Made by a program: the position numbers and the translations under genes
The notes under the pieces: model-generated
Told to the model about the DNA's origin: nothing
Seen by the model: the letters and a program-made list of their open reading frames with translations, nothing else
Database searches by the model: none
In this document: positions 21,835-32,775 of the stretch, piece by piece
Layout: each line of letters begins with the position of its first letter
Numbering within the stretch: position 1 is the stretch's first letter
DNA from: Adiantum capillus-veneris
Lineage: Eukaryota > Streptophyta > Polypodiopsida > Polypodiales > Pteridaceae
Direction: 5' to 3'
Length of the DNA: 64,000 nucleotides
NCBI GenBank assembly: GCA_014529385.2
Contig: CM043957.1
Coordinates: 89,731,881-89,795,880 of the forward strand

Positions 21835-24587
21835 TCGCCTTGGGCATCACCAATTCTATTGGTAAAAAAGAAAGATGGTACTATGCGCATGTGCGTAGAT
21901 TATCGCGGATTAAATGCGATAACCATCAAGAACAAGTATCCTCTACCTCGACTCGATGAGTTGTTTGATCAACTCCACGGGGCAAGATACTATACAGAGA
22001 TAGATCTTCGTTCACGATACCACCAGGTACATATCCTGTTGCAAGATATCTCCAAAACTGCCTTTAGAAGACTGTTCGGGCATTTTGAATTTTTGGTTAT
22101 GTCTTTTGGTCTAACCAATGCTCCAGCTACATTTTTGACACTCATGGATAGTGTCTTATGTCCCTATCTTGGAAAATTTGTTGGTTTTCCTTGATGACAT
22201 TCGCATTTACAGTAAAACTGAAGATGAACACGTAAAACACTTACGATTAGTGTTTGAACAGCTACGAGCTCACGCACTGTATGCTAAGCAAAGCAAGTGC
22301 GATTTCTTTAAAACATAGATACATTACCTCGGTCATGTGATCTCTTATTCTGGCATCAAAATGGACACTGACAAGGTCGCTTCCATTCTTCGATGACCAC
22401 ATCCCAACACGGTTGAGGAGCTTCAAATATTTTTAGGCATAGCTGGATTTTATGGACATTATATCCGTGACTATGCCAAAATCATTGTTCCTATGACGGA
22501 TCGAATTAAAGCAAAAGGTAAGACATTTTCTTGGGAAGAAGCCCAAAAACGCAGTTTTGAACAGCTCAAGGTAGCTCTAGCCACTGCTCCCATCCTAGCA
22601 ATCGTCGACCCACTTAAGCTGTTTGTGGTGGAGACTGATGCTAGTGATAAAGCCATCGGTGCGGTACTTCTCCAAGAGGGAAGACCTATAGCCTTTGAAA
22701 GTAAAAAGTTATATAGAGCTCAACAAAATTATCTTGTCTATGAGAGAGAGCTCTATGCCATAATTCATGCTTTACGAAAGTGGCAACACTATTTATATGG
22801 TGCCGAGTTTGAAGTAGTTTTTTACCATGAGAGTATCAAATAGTTTACTACTCAAACAGACTTGAAGGGCCGTAAACCTAGATGACCAGAAATCCTTCAA
22901 GATAATGATTGTAAGCTACGATACCGCAAGGTGCGATATAATGTAGTAGCGGATGCACCAAGTTGGATGCCTCAAATTAATTCACTTGCTTTCACGGAAC
23001 TAAAGAGTGGATTTTTGGAGTCATTACGCGGCAAGTGTGCACAAGACCAATCATATGCTAAAGTGTGGAGTACAGTTTTAAAAAGGGATCCCTCACACTC
23101 ACATGTTTCTGAACAACCAGATCAACATGTCTGTACACGCACAGATAGGAACTCCAACACACAGAGCTCCACCCCTATTCAGGAAGAGCTTAAGTGATGG
23201 AAGAATTTTTCCATTGATGATGGCTACTTACTCCATAAAGTTAGAGTATGTGTTCCAAAGGACTCAGACACTAGGCACCAAATCTTATTTGAGTGTCATG
23301 ATAGTCCAAGTGCTGGTCATCCAGGTATCCGTAAGACGTATGCCTTAGTTCGACGAAAATTTTATTGGCCGGGCTTACATCATGATGTTCAAGGGTACGT
23401 ACTAAACTGCCAACAGTGCCAAGTTAATAAGGCAGAGCGCCTCAAGGTAGGTGGCCTTTTACATCCTTTAGAGATTCCACAAGGTAAGTGGGAGGGTATC
23501 TCTATGGATTTTGTAGTAGGACTATCAACTACAAATTGTGGCCATGATGCCATTTGGGTAATTGTAGACCGTCTCACAAAGATGGGTCGATTCATTCCCA
23601 CTAAGACTACGGTTAAGACACCGGAAGGGACCAAAATTAGCACGACTATTTGTAGAACACATTTATAAACTCTACGGTCTTCTAGCTAGTATCATTAGTG
23701 ACAGAGATCGAAAGTTTGATAATCACTTCTGGAGAGCTGTGTTCCAAAAGTTGGAAACTAAACTTAATCTAAGTACGGCTGATCATCCAGAAACGGATGG
23801 TCAAATAGAAAGATTTAATCAAGTACTAGAGGATATGCTACTAGCGTACGTTAGCAAGAAGCAAACCAATTGGGAAGACTACTTACCTATATTGGAATTT
23901 TCTTATAATAGTTCAAAGCATGTGACTACATGGTTTAGTCCATTTATGCTTTTGTATGGATTTCAATTTAGATCACCCGTTACGGTGGGGTTGGCTAAGG
24001 AGAAGATACAACAAGCGAAAGATTTTCTCCAAGACCATTTTGACATGCTTCGAGTTGCTTGACAGAATGTTAAGCAAGCTCAAGATCGATATAAGAAGTA
24101 TGCAGATGAGCATCAATGTCTTGCTACTTTTGAAGAAGGAGACAAGGTTTTCCTCAGAGTTCTGGAGCATTCAGAACGTTTGAAGACGGGAAAAGTTGCT
24201 AAACTTTCACCAAGCTATTGTGGACTGTTTACCATTCTCAAATGTATAGGTCAAGTGGCCTATAAGTTAGCTCTTCCAGAGCACTCACGAGTTCATCATG
24301 TTTTTCATATTAGCCGTTTATGAAAACATCTAGGACTGAATGATAATGTCATTGACACAGGTGCTTTGGTTGACCTTATCACACCGCCAAGCATTCCTCA
24401 TGAGCCTGAAAAGATTTTGGATTCTCATGAGCTTTGCACTAGACATCATGTCAGACGACAGGTGTTGGTAAAATGGCTAGATAGACCTGAAGAAGGTTCT
24501 ACATGGGAGAATGTGTCCGCACTTAAGAAGCATTTTCCTACATTCGTTTTCAAGGACGAAAACGATTCTCCAAGGGGGGGGGGGTAA
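21697..24587 (+). pseudogene. Element A RT, RNase H, integrase and chromodomain, decayed
   Basis: Reverse transcriptase: [26 protein letters not shown] and [10 protein letters not shown] near 22190 after a frame change. RNase H: ETDASDKAIGAVLLQ and YERELYAIIHAL (22620-22790). Integrase: HPGIRKTY...CQQCQ zinc finger (23310-23420), SMDFVVGLS, ISDRDRKF and ETDGQIERFNQ (23500-23820). The protein ends with a chromodomain-like VLVKWLDRPEEGSTWENVS (about 24460-24520). At least seven stops and several frame changes are spread along it. The order is as in chromoviruses. Confidence 0.88.
24572..24587 (+). promoter_or_regulatory. Element A polypurine tract
   Basis: aagggggggggg precedes TAATGTAAGG, the start of the LTR. 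The G run is unusually long and may have expanded. Confidence 0.6.
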
Positions 24588-24720
24588 TGTAAGGAAATGG
24601 GTCCTATGGGCAAGGCCACCGGCACGGCCGAACAGTGTGTACGCTAGGGGGAGGCTATAAGATAGCACGGCTGGGTGGAGACTAGCACACACATTACCAC
24701 CACCCTTTCAGGGCTAGACG
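24588..24720 (+). repeat. Element A 3' LTR, truncated
   Basis: Begins TGTAAGGAAATGGG after the polypurine tract and contains a TATAAG. It runs into gag sequence of element C1 at about 24720 without an LTR end. Confidence 0.55.
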
Positions 24721-24733
24721 GAATGTCAAACCC

Positions 24734-25804
24734 ATGGAAAACAAAGACAAAAATGATGCAAAGGGGAAAACCAATGCCCAAAATTATTCCCAAGGCACTT
24801 CCTACAGCAATAACAACAACAGCAACAACAATAGGTCCAAGGATAAGGGAGTTTTTAAAGGTAAAAACAAACTCTCTCATGAAGAGCTTGAAGCCTTTTG
24901 CAAGGACCATAAGTGTTTTAAGTGTGGGGAGCAAGGACATGGCTATCGTTCTTGCCCCAAGAAAAATGTTCACAATGAGACTCTTAGGGCTTCCACCATT
25001 GAATCTCCAAAAGAGGATGCTCATTGTAAAGGATCATCTCTCTCCTATGCTTGGGGAAAGGTAAGGGAGCATGCTGTCTTCATCTTGTTTCAGCCAGGCT
25101 CTACTCACAACTTCATATCAATGGAGTTGGCCACCAAGTTGGGCATTCAAGCTTTCAAGATGGGAGATATTGTAACGGCTGACACAACTTTCAAGGGACA
25201 ACAAGCCTTCGTTACTCCCTTGATTGGGAAGTTGAGGCTTCATGTCCAAAGCTATGTCGACAAAGAATACTTTTTCATCTCTCCTCTCCAACATGAGGAT
25301 GCTATCCTAGGGGCGCCATGGTTTGATCGCATGGCTACCAACATGAAGTTCCCTAGAAGGAGAATCTACTTCACCTACAGGGGAAAGAACATGTATATAG
25401 ATCCTAATGAGTCTGGTCGTACTATACCACTTATAAATTCACCAGCTTTTGATAAGTCAATGAAAAACTCGATTTCTACGTACATGATTTTTGTCAAAGA
25501 ATCCACTAATGACGCTAATGATTTATCGAATAGAAATGGTAGAAGTCAAGAAGAGTTAGACGTGTCTACTTTTCTAAATGGATTCCAAGATGTTTTCATT
25601 GATGATATCCCTATGGACTTACCTACAAAACGAGGGAATGATGACCATCGAATTGAGCTCCTACCAGGAAACTCACAACCTAGCAAGCCTCCTTATCAAG
25701 TTTCCCAAGCTCAACAAGTGGAGATCATGAGGCAAGTACAAGAATTGGTAGACAAAGGAATGGTGAGGCCTAGCTCCTCTCCCTTTTGTTCTCAAATCCT
25801 TTAA
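24734..25804 (+). pseudogene. C1 gag end and protease, followed by RT start
   Basis: An open frame of 356 codons covers an Asn/Ser-rich stretch, a zinc knuckle CFKCGEQGHGYRSC (about 24913-24954), a retropepsin region with the degenerate active site LFQPGSTHNFISMELATKLG (about 25084) and AILGAPWFD (about 25300), and the lead-in to reverse transcriptase ending RPSSSPFCSQIL. The usual catalytic Asp of the protease is replaced (QPGS). The N-terminal and capsid parts of Gag are missing. The frame ends at TAA (25802-25804) inside RT. Confidence 0.85.
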
Positions 25805-28420
25805 GTGCAAAAGAAAGATAGTACATACAGTATGTGTGTGGACAATCGAGCACTAACCATATCACTATCAAAATAGATTTCCCGTGCCTTGGGTAGAAGA
25901 TCTGTTTGATAAGCTACAAGGCTCTACCTACTTCAGTAGGATTGACCTTAAAAGTGGCTATCATCAAATAAGGATAGTGGATGAAGATATCCTAAAGACC
26001 GCATTTCGTACAATGTTTGGTCTTCACGAATATCTAGTCATGCCTTTTGGCTTGACCAATGCACCAGCCACATTCAATCGTTTGATGGAGAAAATATTTA
26101 GACCCTACTGCAAGTTCAATGGAGTGTTTGATGATATCATCATCTAATCCAAGTCCTTGGAGGAACACAAGAAACATCTCTAAGTGATTTTTCAAGCATT
26201 GAGGGAGAAAAATCTTTTTCTCAACGAAAAGAAAAGTGATTTTTTCCTTCAAGAGATTCAATACTTAGGTCATATTATTTCTCAAGATGGTACCCATATG
26301 GATCCATCGAAGTTAGAGGTAATAAAAGAATGGCCTAATCCAAGGAATCTACATGAGCTAAGAAGATTTATTGGTGTGTGTGTATACTATAGACGCTTCA
26401 TAGAAAAATTTTCACAAATAGCAGGACCATTACATGACTTAACAAAGAAGGAGATTAAGTATTCATAGACTACTAAGGAGAAAATTGCTTTTGACAAGCT
26501 CAAAGAGAAGCTTACCTCTCAACCAGTCCTCATGCTTCCAGATCTCTCAAAGCCATTTGAGGTCCAATGTGATGCTTGTGGTGATTTCCTTAGAGCAATC
26601 TTACTTCAAGAAGGGCATGCCATAGCATATGAGAGTCGAAGGCTCAATACGGATAAACGGGTCTTGGGCATTTATGAGAAAGAGCTTTTAGCTGCTCTAC
26701 ATGTCCTAGACGCATGGAAGCACTATTTATTGGGGACTCCATTCATTTTACAAGCAGACCACCAAAGTCTCAAGTACTTCATGATGCAAACCAAGCTTTT
26801 TGACAAACAAATGAGGTGGGAAAATTTTCTTTCACAAGACTATTTCCATATTTCTCACATTGTTGGTAAGCACAATCAAGTGGCCGATGCACTTTCACGA
26901 CGACCAAAAGTAAATGCGGTGTCTATAGCAACTTACAATGATCTATCTTCTATGATAGATGAGTATGCTACTGACCCTGACTTTAAAGATGTAATGTCAG
27001 CCCTTGCTTTGGGAAAGAAAGAGGAACCATTCACCTTGCAGGATGGTTATCTTCTCCATGGAAATAGGCTATGCGTTACCCACTCCCTTCGTGAGAAAGT
27101 CATGTATGAATCCCATGCTTCTCCCTATGTGGGACATAGAGGCATTCAACCTACTCTTCGAGGAGTAGTACTTCTATTGGCCTACCATGAAAGTGGACAT
27201 ACAAGAGTATGTTTCAAAATTTGTGGTATGCCAAAAGGCTAAGTATGATATAGGGAAGAAACGTGGATTACTCCAGCCATTGCCAATCCCTAATTCACAA
27301 TGGGAGAGTATATCCATGGATTTTATCTTTGGATTATCCAAGTCTATCCATGGAAATACGGGAATATGGACAATAGTCGACAGGTTTAGCAAGCAAGTAC
27401 ATTTTATTTTTATCAAAAAGACTATTTATAAGGCACACCAAATGGCAACCATCTTCATATCTCAGATTTTCAAATACCATGGATTACGAACATCCATCGT
27501 GTCAGCAGATAGAGATCCTAGAATGACCAGTAATTTCTAGAAAGGTCTCTTTGAGAATTTAGGTACAAGATTGAATTTCTCTTTGGCCTAGCACCCACAA
27601 ACGGATGGCCAAAGTGAGATAGCCAATCTTACTATACTCGATCTACTAAAGACTTATGTTATAGAAGTAGATCAACGATCACAATGGGAGAAGTACTTAC
27701 CCCTTGTAGAGTATGCATACAATAATACTATCTATACTACTATAGGAAAAGCACCTTTTGATATCATAGAAGGAAGACCGAAAATTTCCTTGCTACTTAA
27801 AGTACATGGAAAGATCTTTGTTGTCGTGATGAGTATAGCCATGAGCTACAAGATTATTTTCAAAAGATTAAGGAGGAAATATCCATGTCTCAACAAAGGA
27901 AATAAGCTACTGCTAACAAGCACAGAAGGGCCTTAAAGTTCAAAGAAAATGATTGGGTCTTACTTAAGTTTCCCAAGGCTCGATTGAGGCAAACGACGGG
28001 CAAAAGTCATACGGTCCATCAAAAGTATTATGCTAAATTAGCAAAAAGATACTATGATCCTTTTCAAATATTGAATCCAATCAATGACATGCATTATCAA
28101 CTCAAGTTGCCCAACCATTGGCTCATACACAATGTTGTTCAGATGAGCCTACTTAATCCCTACAAAGGAAAGCCCTACAAAGGAGAGCCACCAAGAGAAC
28201 CAACTATTGAAGACCCCTCCAGAAATTTAAGACCAAGAAGAGGTGCTACAACCCAAAGCTATCCTTTGGCATGAAGACAAGGTACTACGGCATGGTAAGA
28301 TTATCCGAAGGTATCTTATTTAGTTCAAAAATTATCCTTTTGAAGGAGCTAGATGGATGCAAAGAATATAGCTTAAGGATAGTATCCGCTTGTCAAAGCT
28401 TACAATGTTGCACTAGAGTA
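25805..28420 (+). pseudogene. C1 pol: RT, RNase H, integrase, chromodomain, decayed
   Basis: Reverse transcriptase pieces read [34 protein letters not shown] and VFDDIII (25884-26147), then the thumb (26184-26468). RNase H follows (QCDACGDFLRAILLQ, YEKELLAALHVLDAW, QADHQSLKYF, VADALSRRP; 26532-26910). Integrase shows SMDFIFGLSKS and VSADRDPRM (27310-27530), then TDGQSEIANL near 27610. The end near 28270-28400 reads IIRRYLI...KNYPFEGARWM, a chromodomain-like segment. Several stops and frame changes are present, for example at 26144, 26466, 27538 and 27588. Confidence 0.85.
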
Positions 28421-28706
28421 AGCAAATGTAAATGATTTCTAAATGAACAATGTTTTTGTCTTATAAGACTAATCCTCTTTTGTGCACAAATTTAAATAGT
28501 ATGCATGCTTAGAATCATGTTTTTGATGACGACATCACTCAAACACCAAGTAAAATTTGTCACTCTACTTTGGGAGTATGATATGGACTAAAGAGCAGAC
28601 ATGCTTGCAGCAGCTACATCTCCCAAGCACCAAATGGACTAGTCATCCATTCTAGAATGATGTTGTAGGGTGAAAAGGGATCCTCTACCCACTAAGAAAC
28701 ATAGAC
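28421..28706 (+). other. C1 3' untranslated region, left half
   Basis: No coding signal. This is AT-rich sequence between the chromodomain end and the C2 insertion point. The matching right half, with the polypurine tract, is at 53743-53809. Confidence 0.6.
28702..28706. repeat. C2 target-site duplication, left
   Basis: tagac precedes the C2 LTR and recurs at 53738-53742. Confidence 0.85.
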
Positions 28707-30286
28707 TATCATAATAAATAATATCTAATTCTCCTAAATGATTTTCTCATGTTAAGCTGATCATTTAACATGGGGAAGTGCCAGGGGAGAAAAAACTAGA
28801 ATATTGGTTAAGCTGGCAGACCGGCCACCGTAGGGATCCAAAGGGGGGGGCATCTCCAAAAGAGCAATGTGCAACAATGGGCTTTAAAGACCCCAAGGTT
28901 CAGCCCATTAAGAATGCTAAGGTTCCAAAATCCAAAGGTTGTGTCCAAAGGTCAAACACTAGGGAAATTGGATGCTTTGTGTGTGTACCAAACAAGCCTT
29001 CAAAACTCCTACAAAGGAGGGGGCGAGCCGTGCAAGTAGGGTATGAGAGAGAAACACAAACACACACACACTCTCACAGGCTCCCTTTACACAAAGGGAA
29101 TGAGAGACACATGTCAACTCCCTAGGCCACGTACCCACAAGGTGCACTCAAATCCTATTGGATGGCCATGGAGGTGGACCAATGAGAATAAGGCTAGAGT
29201 AAATCTAGTTTAATCAATTAAAAAACACTTAATAAAAGAACCAATAAGAATTAAGCTATGTAGAAGACTATTGGATTGTCTCCCAAGGGGTCCAATGAGC
29301 ATTCAACTGACCAATGGCTTGCCTAATTTCTATTGGCCAAAAGACAAAGGGGTCCAATGAGAGTTTAGTTACATTAATTAATAACCTAAATCTCTCACAA
29401 AAAGGGAAAGGGGGACACATGTCAAAAGACTATCACTTATGCTACTTAATTCTCATTGGCTAAGTTGGGAGAGGTCCAATGGGGTGTCAACATGAGTACG
29501 TGCATGAGGGGTTGACCAAGAGAGAGAGGGGGCTGAATTTCTCAAGACATTATTACACACACACACACACACACACTCATACTAGCTCATGTGTGAAGTA
29601 AGAAGACTCTCCTCTCCTTCTCAAGCTTTAATGGAAAGCTTATCACCTACTCCAATCTTGTGAGAAGGGAGGCCTACACCAAAAACTCTTGGCTTTGTGA
29701 TGAAAATACAACCAAGAGCCAAGCTTCAATGCATGCTCATCTCCTCTACCATGCTAATTACTAAGCAATGCTATGCTAATATGAGTGATTATGTGAGGAG
29801 ATGTACATCTTTCTCGTAAGACTACTCCTTCTTCCTCTCAATCTACTCTCATACCCAACTAGCTCTCACCATCTTTGAAGGTGTGTGAGGTCTTGGGTCT
29901 AAGACCGTGAGGGAATTGATGTTCTGTCTAATAAGTGTTTTGCTTAGTGCTTGAAGCTTCCATCTTCATTGCACTAGCTAGTTATTCAAGGAACACAAGG
30001 AATTGTATTGTAAAATGTCTCTCTTGATGGGGGAAACCTATAATACAAAGCCTTTTGGAGGGGGGACCGTCTCCATGTAAATCCGGTCCTCGACTATTGT
30101 CAATAGCTTAATTTCTCTCTCTTTTGAAGTATTGTTCATGCCCATCTAACTAGGTGTTATGCTTTTTGTTGCTCTCTCCAGCCAAGTACCCTTGATATGC
30201 TCAGTAGGAACTTATTCTAATGAAATGCTCACTATGTTCATGCTAATTTCCGCTATACACAAGTTACCAGGCCATTAGATGCTACA
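28707..30286 (+). repeat. C2 5' LTR (1580 bp)
   Basis: The LTR starts TATCATAATAAATAATATC, where the related C1 LTR starts TGTCATAAAATC, so the terminal G has probably mutated to A. It ends GATGCTACA directly before the primer site. It contains a (CA)n run at 29555-29576. Two short Pro/Ser or Lys-rich ORFs inside (28778-29125, 28959-29147 minus) show no family features and I do not treat them as genes. Confidence 0.85.
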
Positions 30287-30287
30287 T

Positions 30288-30299
30288 TGGTATCAGAGC
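30288..30299 (+). promoter_or_regulatory. C2 primer-binding site (initiator Met-tRNA)
   Basis: TGGTATCAGAGC, a perfect match to the usual plant site, one base after the LTR end. Confidence 0.92.
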
Positions 30300-30695
30300 A
30301 CAAGGTTTCTCTTTTCTTGCTCAAGAAGGGAGGTCCTCAAGCTAGCTATAAATGGTTGTTATTATTAATTGCAATTGAGTAAGTAGAATAGGGATTTTTC
30401 AGCCTTGTAGTGCATGCGTCTACCTTCGTGCAAAAAACGGGGGATCACTGTCGAGAGCTATGGTCTTAATAGTGGAGTCCTACAGGGCTAACCACTATTG
30501 AGCTATTAGAAGCTTGACAGGAGCCGGTGCTATTTTGGTGTTGAAAGACCCTCTCTTCTATTCCTTGCAATTAATGGTTTTCGAGCTACAGGTATAGTAG
30601 CTTGAGTGCTTTTTCTAAAGGGGTAAAGAGGAGTAGCAACTAGGGCTTGAAGTTCCAATGTACACGTAAAAATATTACACCTAAAAATTGTTAGA
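30300..30695 (+). other. C2 untranslated leader
   Basis: Non-coding leader between primer site and gag start. No repeats or ORFs were recognised. Confidence 0.6.
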
Positions 30696-30737
30696 ATGGA
30701 TGACAATAGTAAAGAGAGTGAAATTAATTTTGATAGC
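30696..30737 (+). pseudogene. C2 gag, first 14 codons
   Basis: The frame MDDNSKESEINFDS runs to the element D insertion and continues, after one atagc copy is removed, as FDFSNEQATNDAPM at 49724. This fixes the gag start and proves that D sits inside a C2 coding region. Confidence 0.8.
30733..30737. repeat. Element D target-site duplication, left
   Basis: atagc, repeated at 49719-49723 directly after D. Confidence 0.92.
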
Positions 30738-31655
30738 TGTTGGAGCCCCATTGGTCCAACTGTTGTAATGAGCCCATTTGTAAAGCATATCAAATTCCAT
30801 TTTTTATGTCAAAGACGTCTTATCTGTTTGATCCATTTGTCTGGATTATGTAAATATTAGGCAGTTAGTCAGGACTCAGATTTATTCCCACTTTGTAATC
30901 ATGAGCAAGAGAACCCCATGTACATTTTTGAGCTAAGGTGACTAAAGTATAAAAGTCACCTTAGAACCATTTTTAAAAAAAACAACATTTGAATTAATCC
31001 TGTGTCGTACGAGTCGGAGAGAGAGAGAGAGAGTGTGTCTTATCCTCTTCGCTACGCGCTTCTCCCTCACCGGATTCACGACGCGACCACACCACCGCAA
31101 TAGTCTCTCCGAGAGCTACGCGCTCACACCACGCATTTGCCGTTTCGAGTTGATCGCGATCGATTCTTCCACGAGCTTGTTTTGCTTGTAAGTAGCACAA
31201 GCGGTGTCTGTTTTCAATAATCAAGTGCTTCATGGAATGAGAAAGAGATTAGCTACACATAGATACTGATAAACTTAAGTTTCGCCCACTTTTGGATTAT
31301 GACCTGTTGTCTATCGCGACAGCATTCGAGATAGCTAGGGTTCAAATCTGGTGAGATTAGACTTATAGGTAAGTATGTCCTAGTGAGAGGATGATGCCTA
31401 GTAAGTTTGATGTGATTCCGAGTTCATTGGACGTGTAAATTGTGTTGTAAGCGTTAAGGGATAGAGTGGGTTGCATTTTATCAGGTTTAATGAGTGATGC
31501 ATCATAAAAGTGCGTATGTGTAGATTGGTCTCAGCCTGACAAGCTAACGAGATTGCCTACGTGCACCTACGGGTTAGTCGTGTCATCGGATGATAAGTAT
31601 GTTGTCTGTGTCGTACTCGTGAGTATGAACAGGGGAGTAGTTTTGCCCTAAAATA
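30738..31655 (+). repeat. Element D 5' LTR (918 bp)
   Basis: Starts TGTTGGAGCCCC and ends CCCTAAAATA; the 3' copy ends CCCTAAAACA, so the last CA has become TA. It contains the half-palindrome gtctatcgcgacag at about 31309, related to the 16-bp palindrome found elsewhere in D. A minus-strand ORF at 30994-31233 is a chance frame. Confidence 0.92.
30948..30955 (+). promoter_or_regulatory. Element D LTR TATA box
   Basis: TATAAAAG, conserved in the 3' LTR at 49012-49019. This is the probable core promoter of the D transcript. Confidence 0.65.
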
Positions 31656-31656
31656 T

Positions 31657-31674
31657 TGGCGCCGCTGCCAGGGA
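31657..31674 (+). promoter_or_regulatory. Element D primer-binding site (Asp-tRNA type)
   Basis: TGGCGCCGCTGCCAGGGA follows the LTR by one base. It matches the plant Asp-tRNA-complementary site TGGCGCCGTTGCCGGGGA with two changes. Confidence 0.85.
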
Positions 31675-32179
31675 CACAAGACCTTAAGTAGGGAGATCTA
31701 CGTCACTCGTGTGATGGTTAGCTTACTTTATTTTTGACTAGAGAGAGCTTAAACTTTTAGAACAAGATCCAGGATAGAGTATCCTGAGGTCTAGTGGATA
31801 GCCAGGAAGCCTGTGTCTTGCCGAGGGTCTGCGACTAGTTAGATTTAGTTAAATAGGATAATGAGGAGTTATGGTTTATGGTTTTGAGTGCTTGTTATAC
31901 TTGTGAAGAAATAGAGTAGCAAAACGATGTAAAACCGCAAACCACAAGCTTAACACATCAATACAAGGGTACTCACAAAAATTGAGTGAATTTGAACACC
32001 AAATTTTGACCCCAAAACTTCAAAACTGGTGTTGGGAGTCTGAATTCAGAGAAAAGGGCAAGAAATCTTTGACCCAATGTCCAAACAGTGCCAAAATTGG
32101 TCAATGCACTACACAAGGGGAGACTAAACTAACTGTGGGGAAAACTTTGGAAAAAAGCTGAAAATGAAGAAAGTGCTCA

Positions 32180-32493
32180 GTCTATCGTGATAGACCAAGG
32201 AACTTTCTGTTGGGGAACTTTTCTTTCAAATTTTCCCTAAGGAGAGCTTTATCAGGGCCTAAATAGCACACACACCAAAATTCAAAGCATTTAGATCACT
32301 AAAGGTCAAGCTGAGGGTCAGATAGAGAATCAAGCTCTGACTGAAATACTAAAAGGGGACCAAAACCCAACCCAAGTGTCCAAACTTCACAAAACTAGAG
32401 GGATAGGCTATAGAGGGAAACTGGAACCCAAGGGTAAAGTCACAATTTTGAATTGACTTGTGCTGAGAAAACTGTCAGTCTATCGTGATAGAC
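32180..32493. repeat. 16-bp near-palindromes in the D leader (two copies)
   Basis: gtctatcgtgatagac at 32180-32195 and 32478-32493. They differ from the perfect palindrome of the distal cluster by one central base. Each is followed by aagga or taagga-like sequence and set in AA-rich context. Confidence 0.9.
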
Positions 32494-32737
32494 TAAGGAA
32501 GAAGTGAGTTAGACATTTTTTGTAATTTGTGACTATACTGCTAGGACATACTCTCTATATAGATCCCAGCCATCATTTCAGAATTGAAATTGGACCACCA
32601 GAAGACTGACTGAGTGGTTACTGTATATACTTGAAAGATTTTTTGGTAATTCAGGGAAAACACGTGTGAACAGACTAACCATCTTTGTGTAGATCCCAGA
32701 AGGAGGTCATCACAAAGCTATATAGGAAGAAGGAGTC

Positions 32738-32746
32738 CAGGTAAGC
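32738..32746 (+). promoter_or_regulatory. Candidate splice donor in the D leader
   Basis: CAG|GTAAGC with the cut after 32740. It is a strong 5' splice-site match 35 bases upstream of the gag ATG. Splicing from here to the acceptor at 45351 would skip gag-pol and make an mRNA for the extra ORF. Confidence 0.45.
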
Positions 32747-32775
32747 TTTCAGTTTGCAACAAAACTTTCATTCAT

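Larger units (their letters stand above)
2541..24720 (+). mobile_element. Ty3/gypsy element A (chromodomain type), interrupted twice
   Basis: Joining 2907-3131, 10004-10989, 10990-10994 and 20673-24587 gives the order gag, zinc knuckle, protease, reverse transcriptase, RNase H, integrase and a C-terminal chromodomain-like segment, followed by a polypurine tract and the start of a 3' LTR. This is the chromovirus order. A LINE splits its gag and element B sits between its zinc knuckle and its protease. Many stops and frame changes show it has long been dead. Its 5' LTR was not found and the 3' LTR is cut short at about 24720, where element C1 begins. Confidence 0.75.
24721..28706 (+). mobile_element. 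Ty3/gypsy element C1, 5'-truncated; resumes at 53743
   Basis: C1 begins in the middle of gag and runs through protease, RT, RNase H, integrase and a chromodomain-like end, then a 3' untranslated stretch ending ...catagac at 28706. Element C2 inserted there; its tagac target duplication is at 28702-28706 and 53738-53742. C1's polypurine tract and 3' LTR continue at 53743-55268. It belongs to the same family as C2 but to an older, diverged copy. Confidence 0.82.
31675..32775 (+). other. Element D untranslated leader
   Basis: This 1.1-kb leader has no ORF of note. It contains two near-palindromes gtctatcgtgatagac 298 bases apart and sequence related to the non-coding zone near 45100-45180. It ends with a candidate splice donor 35 bases before the gag start. 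Confidence 0.7.

Noticed and set aside
28778-29147. Short ORFs in the C2 LTR
   Set aside because: They lie wholly in LTR sequence, are not preserved in the diverged C1 LTR, and contain microsatellite-derived His/Thr runs.
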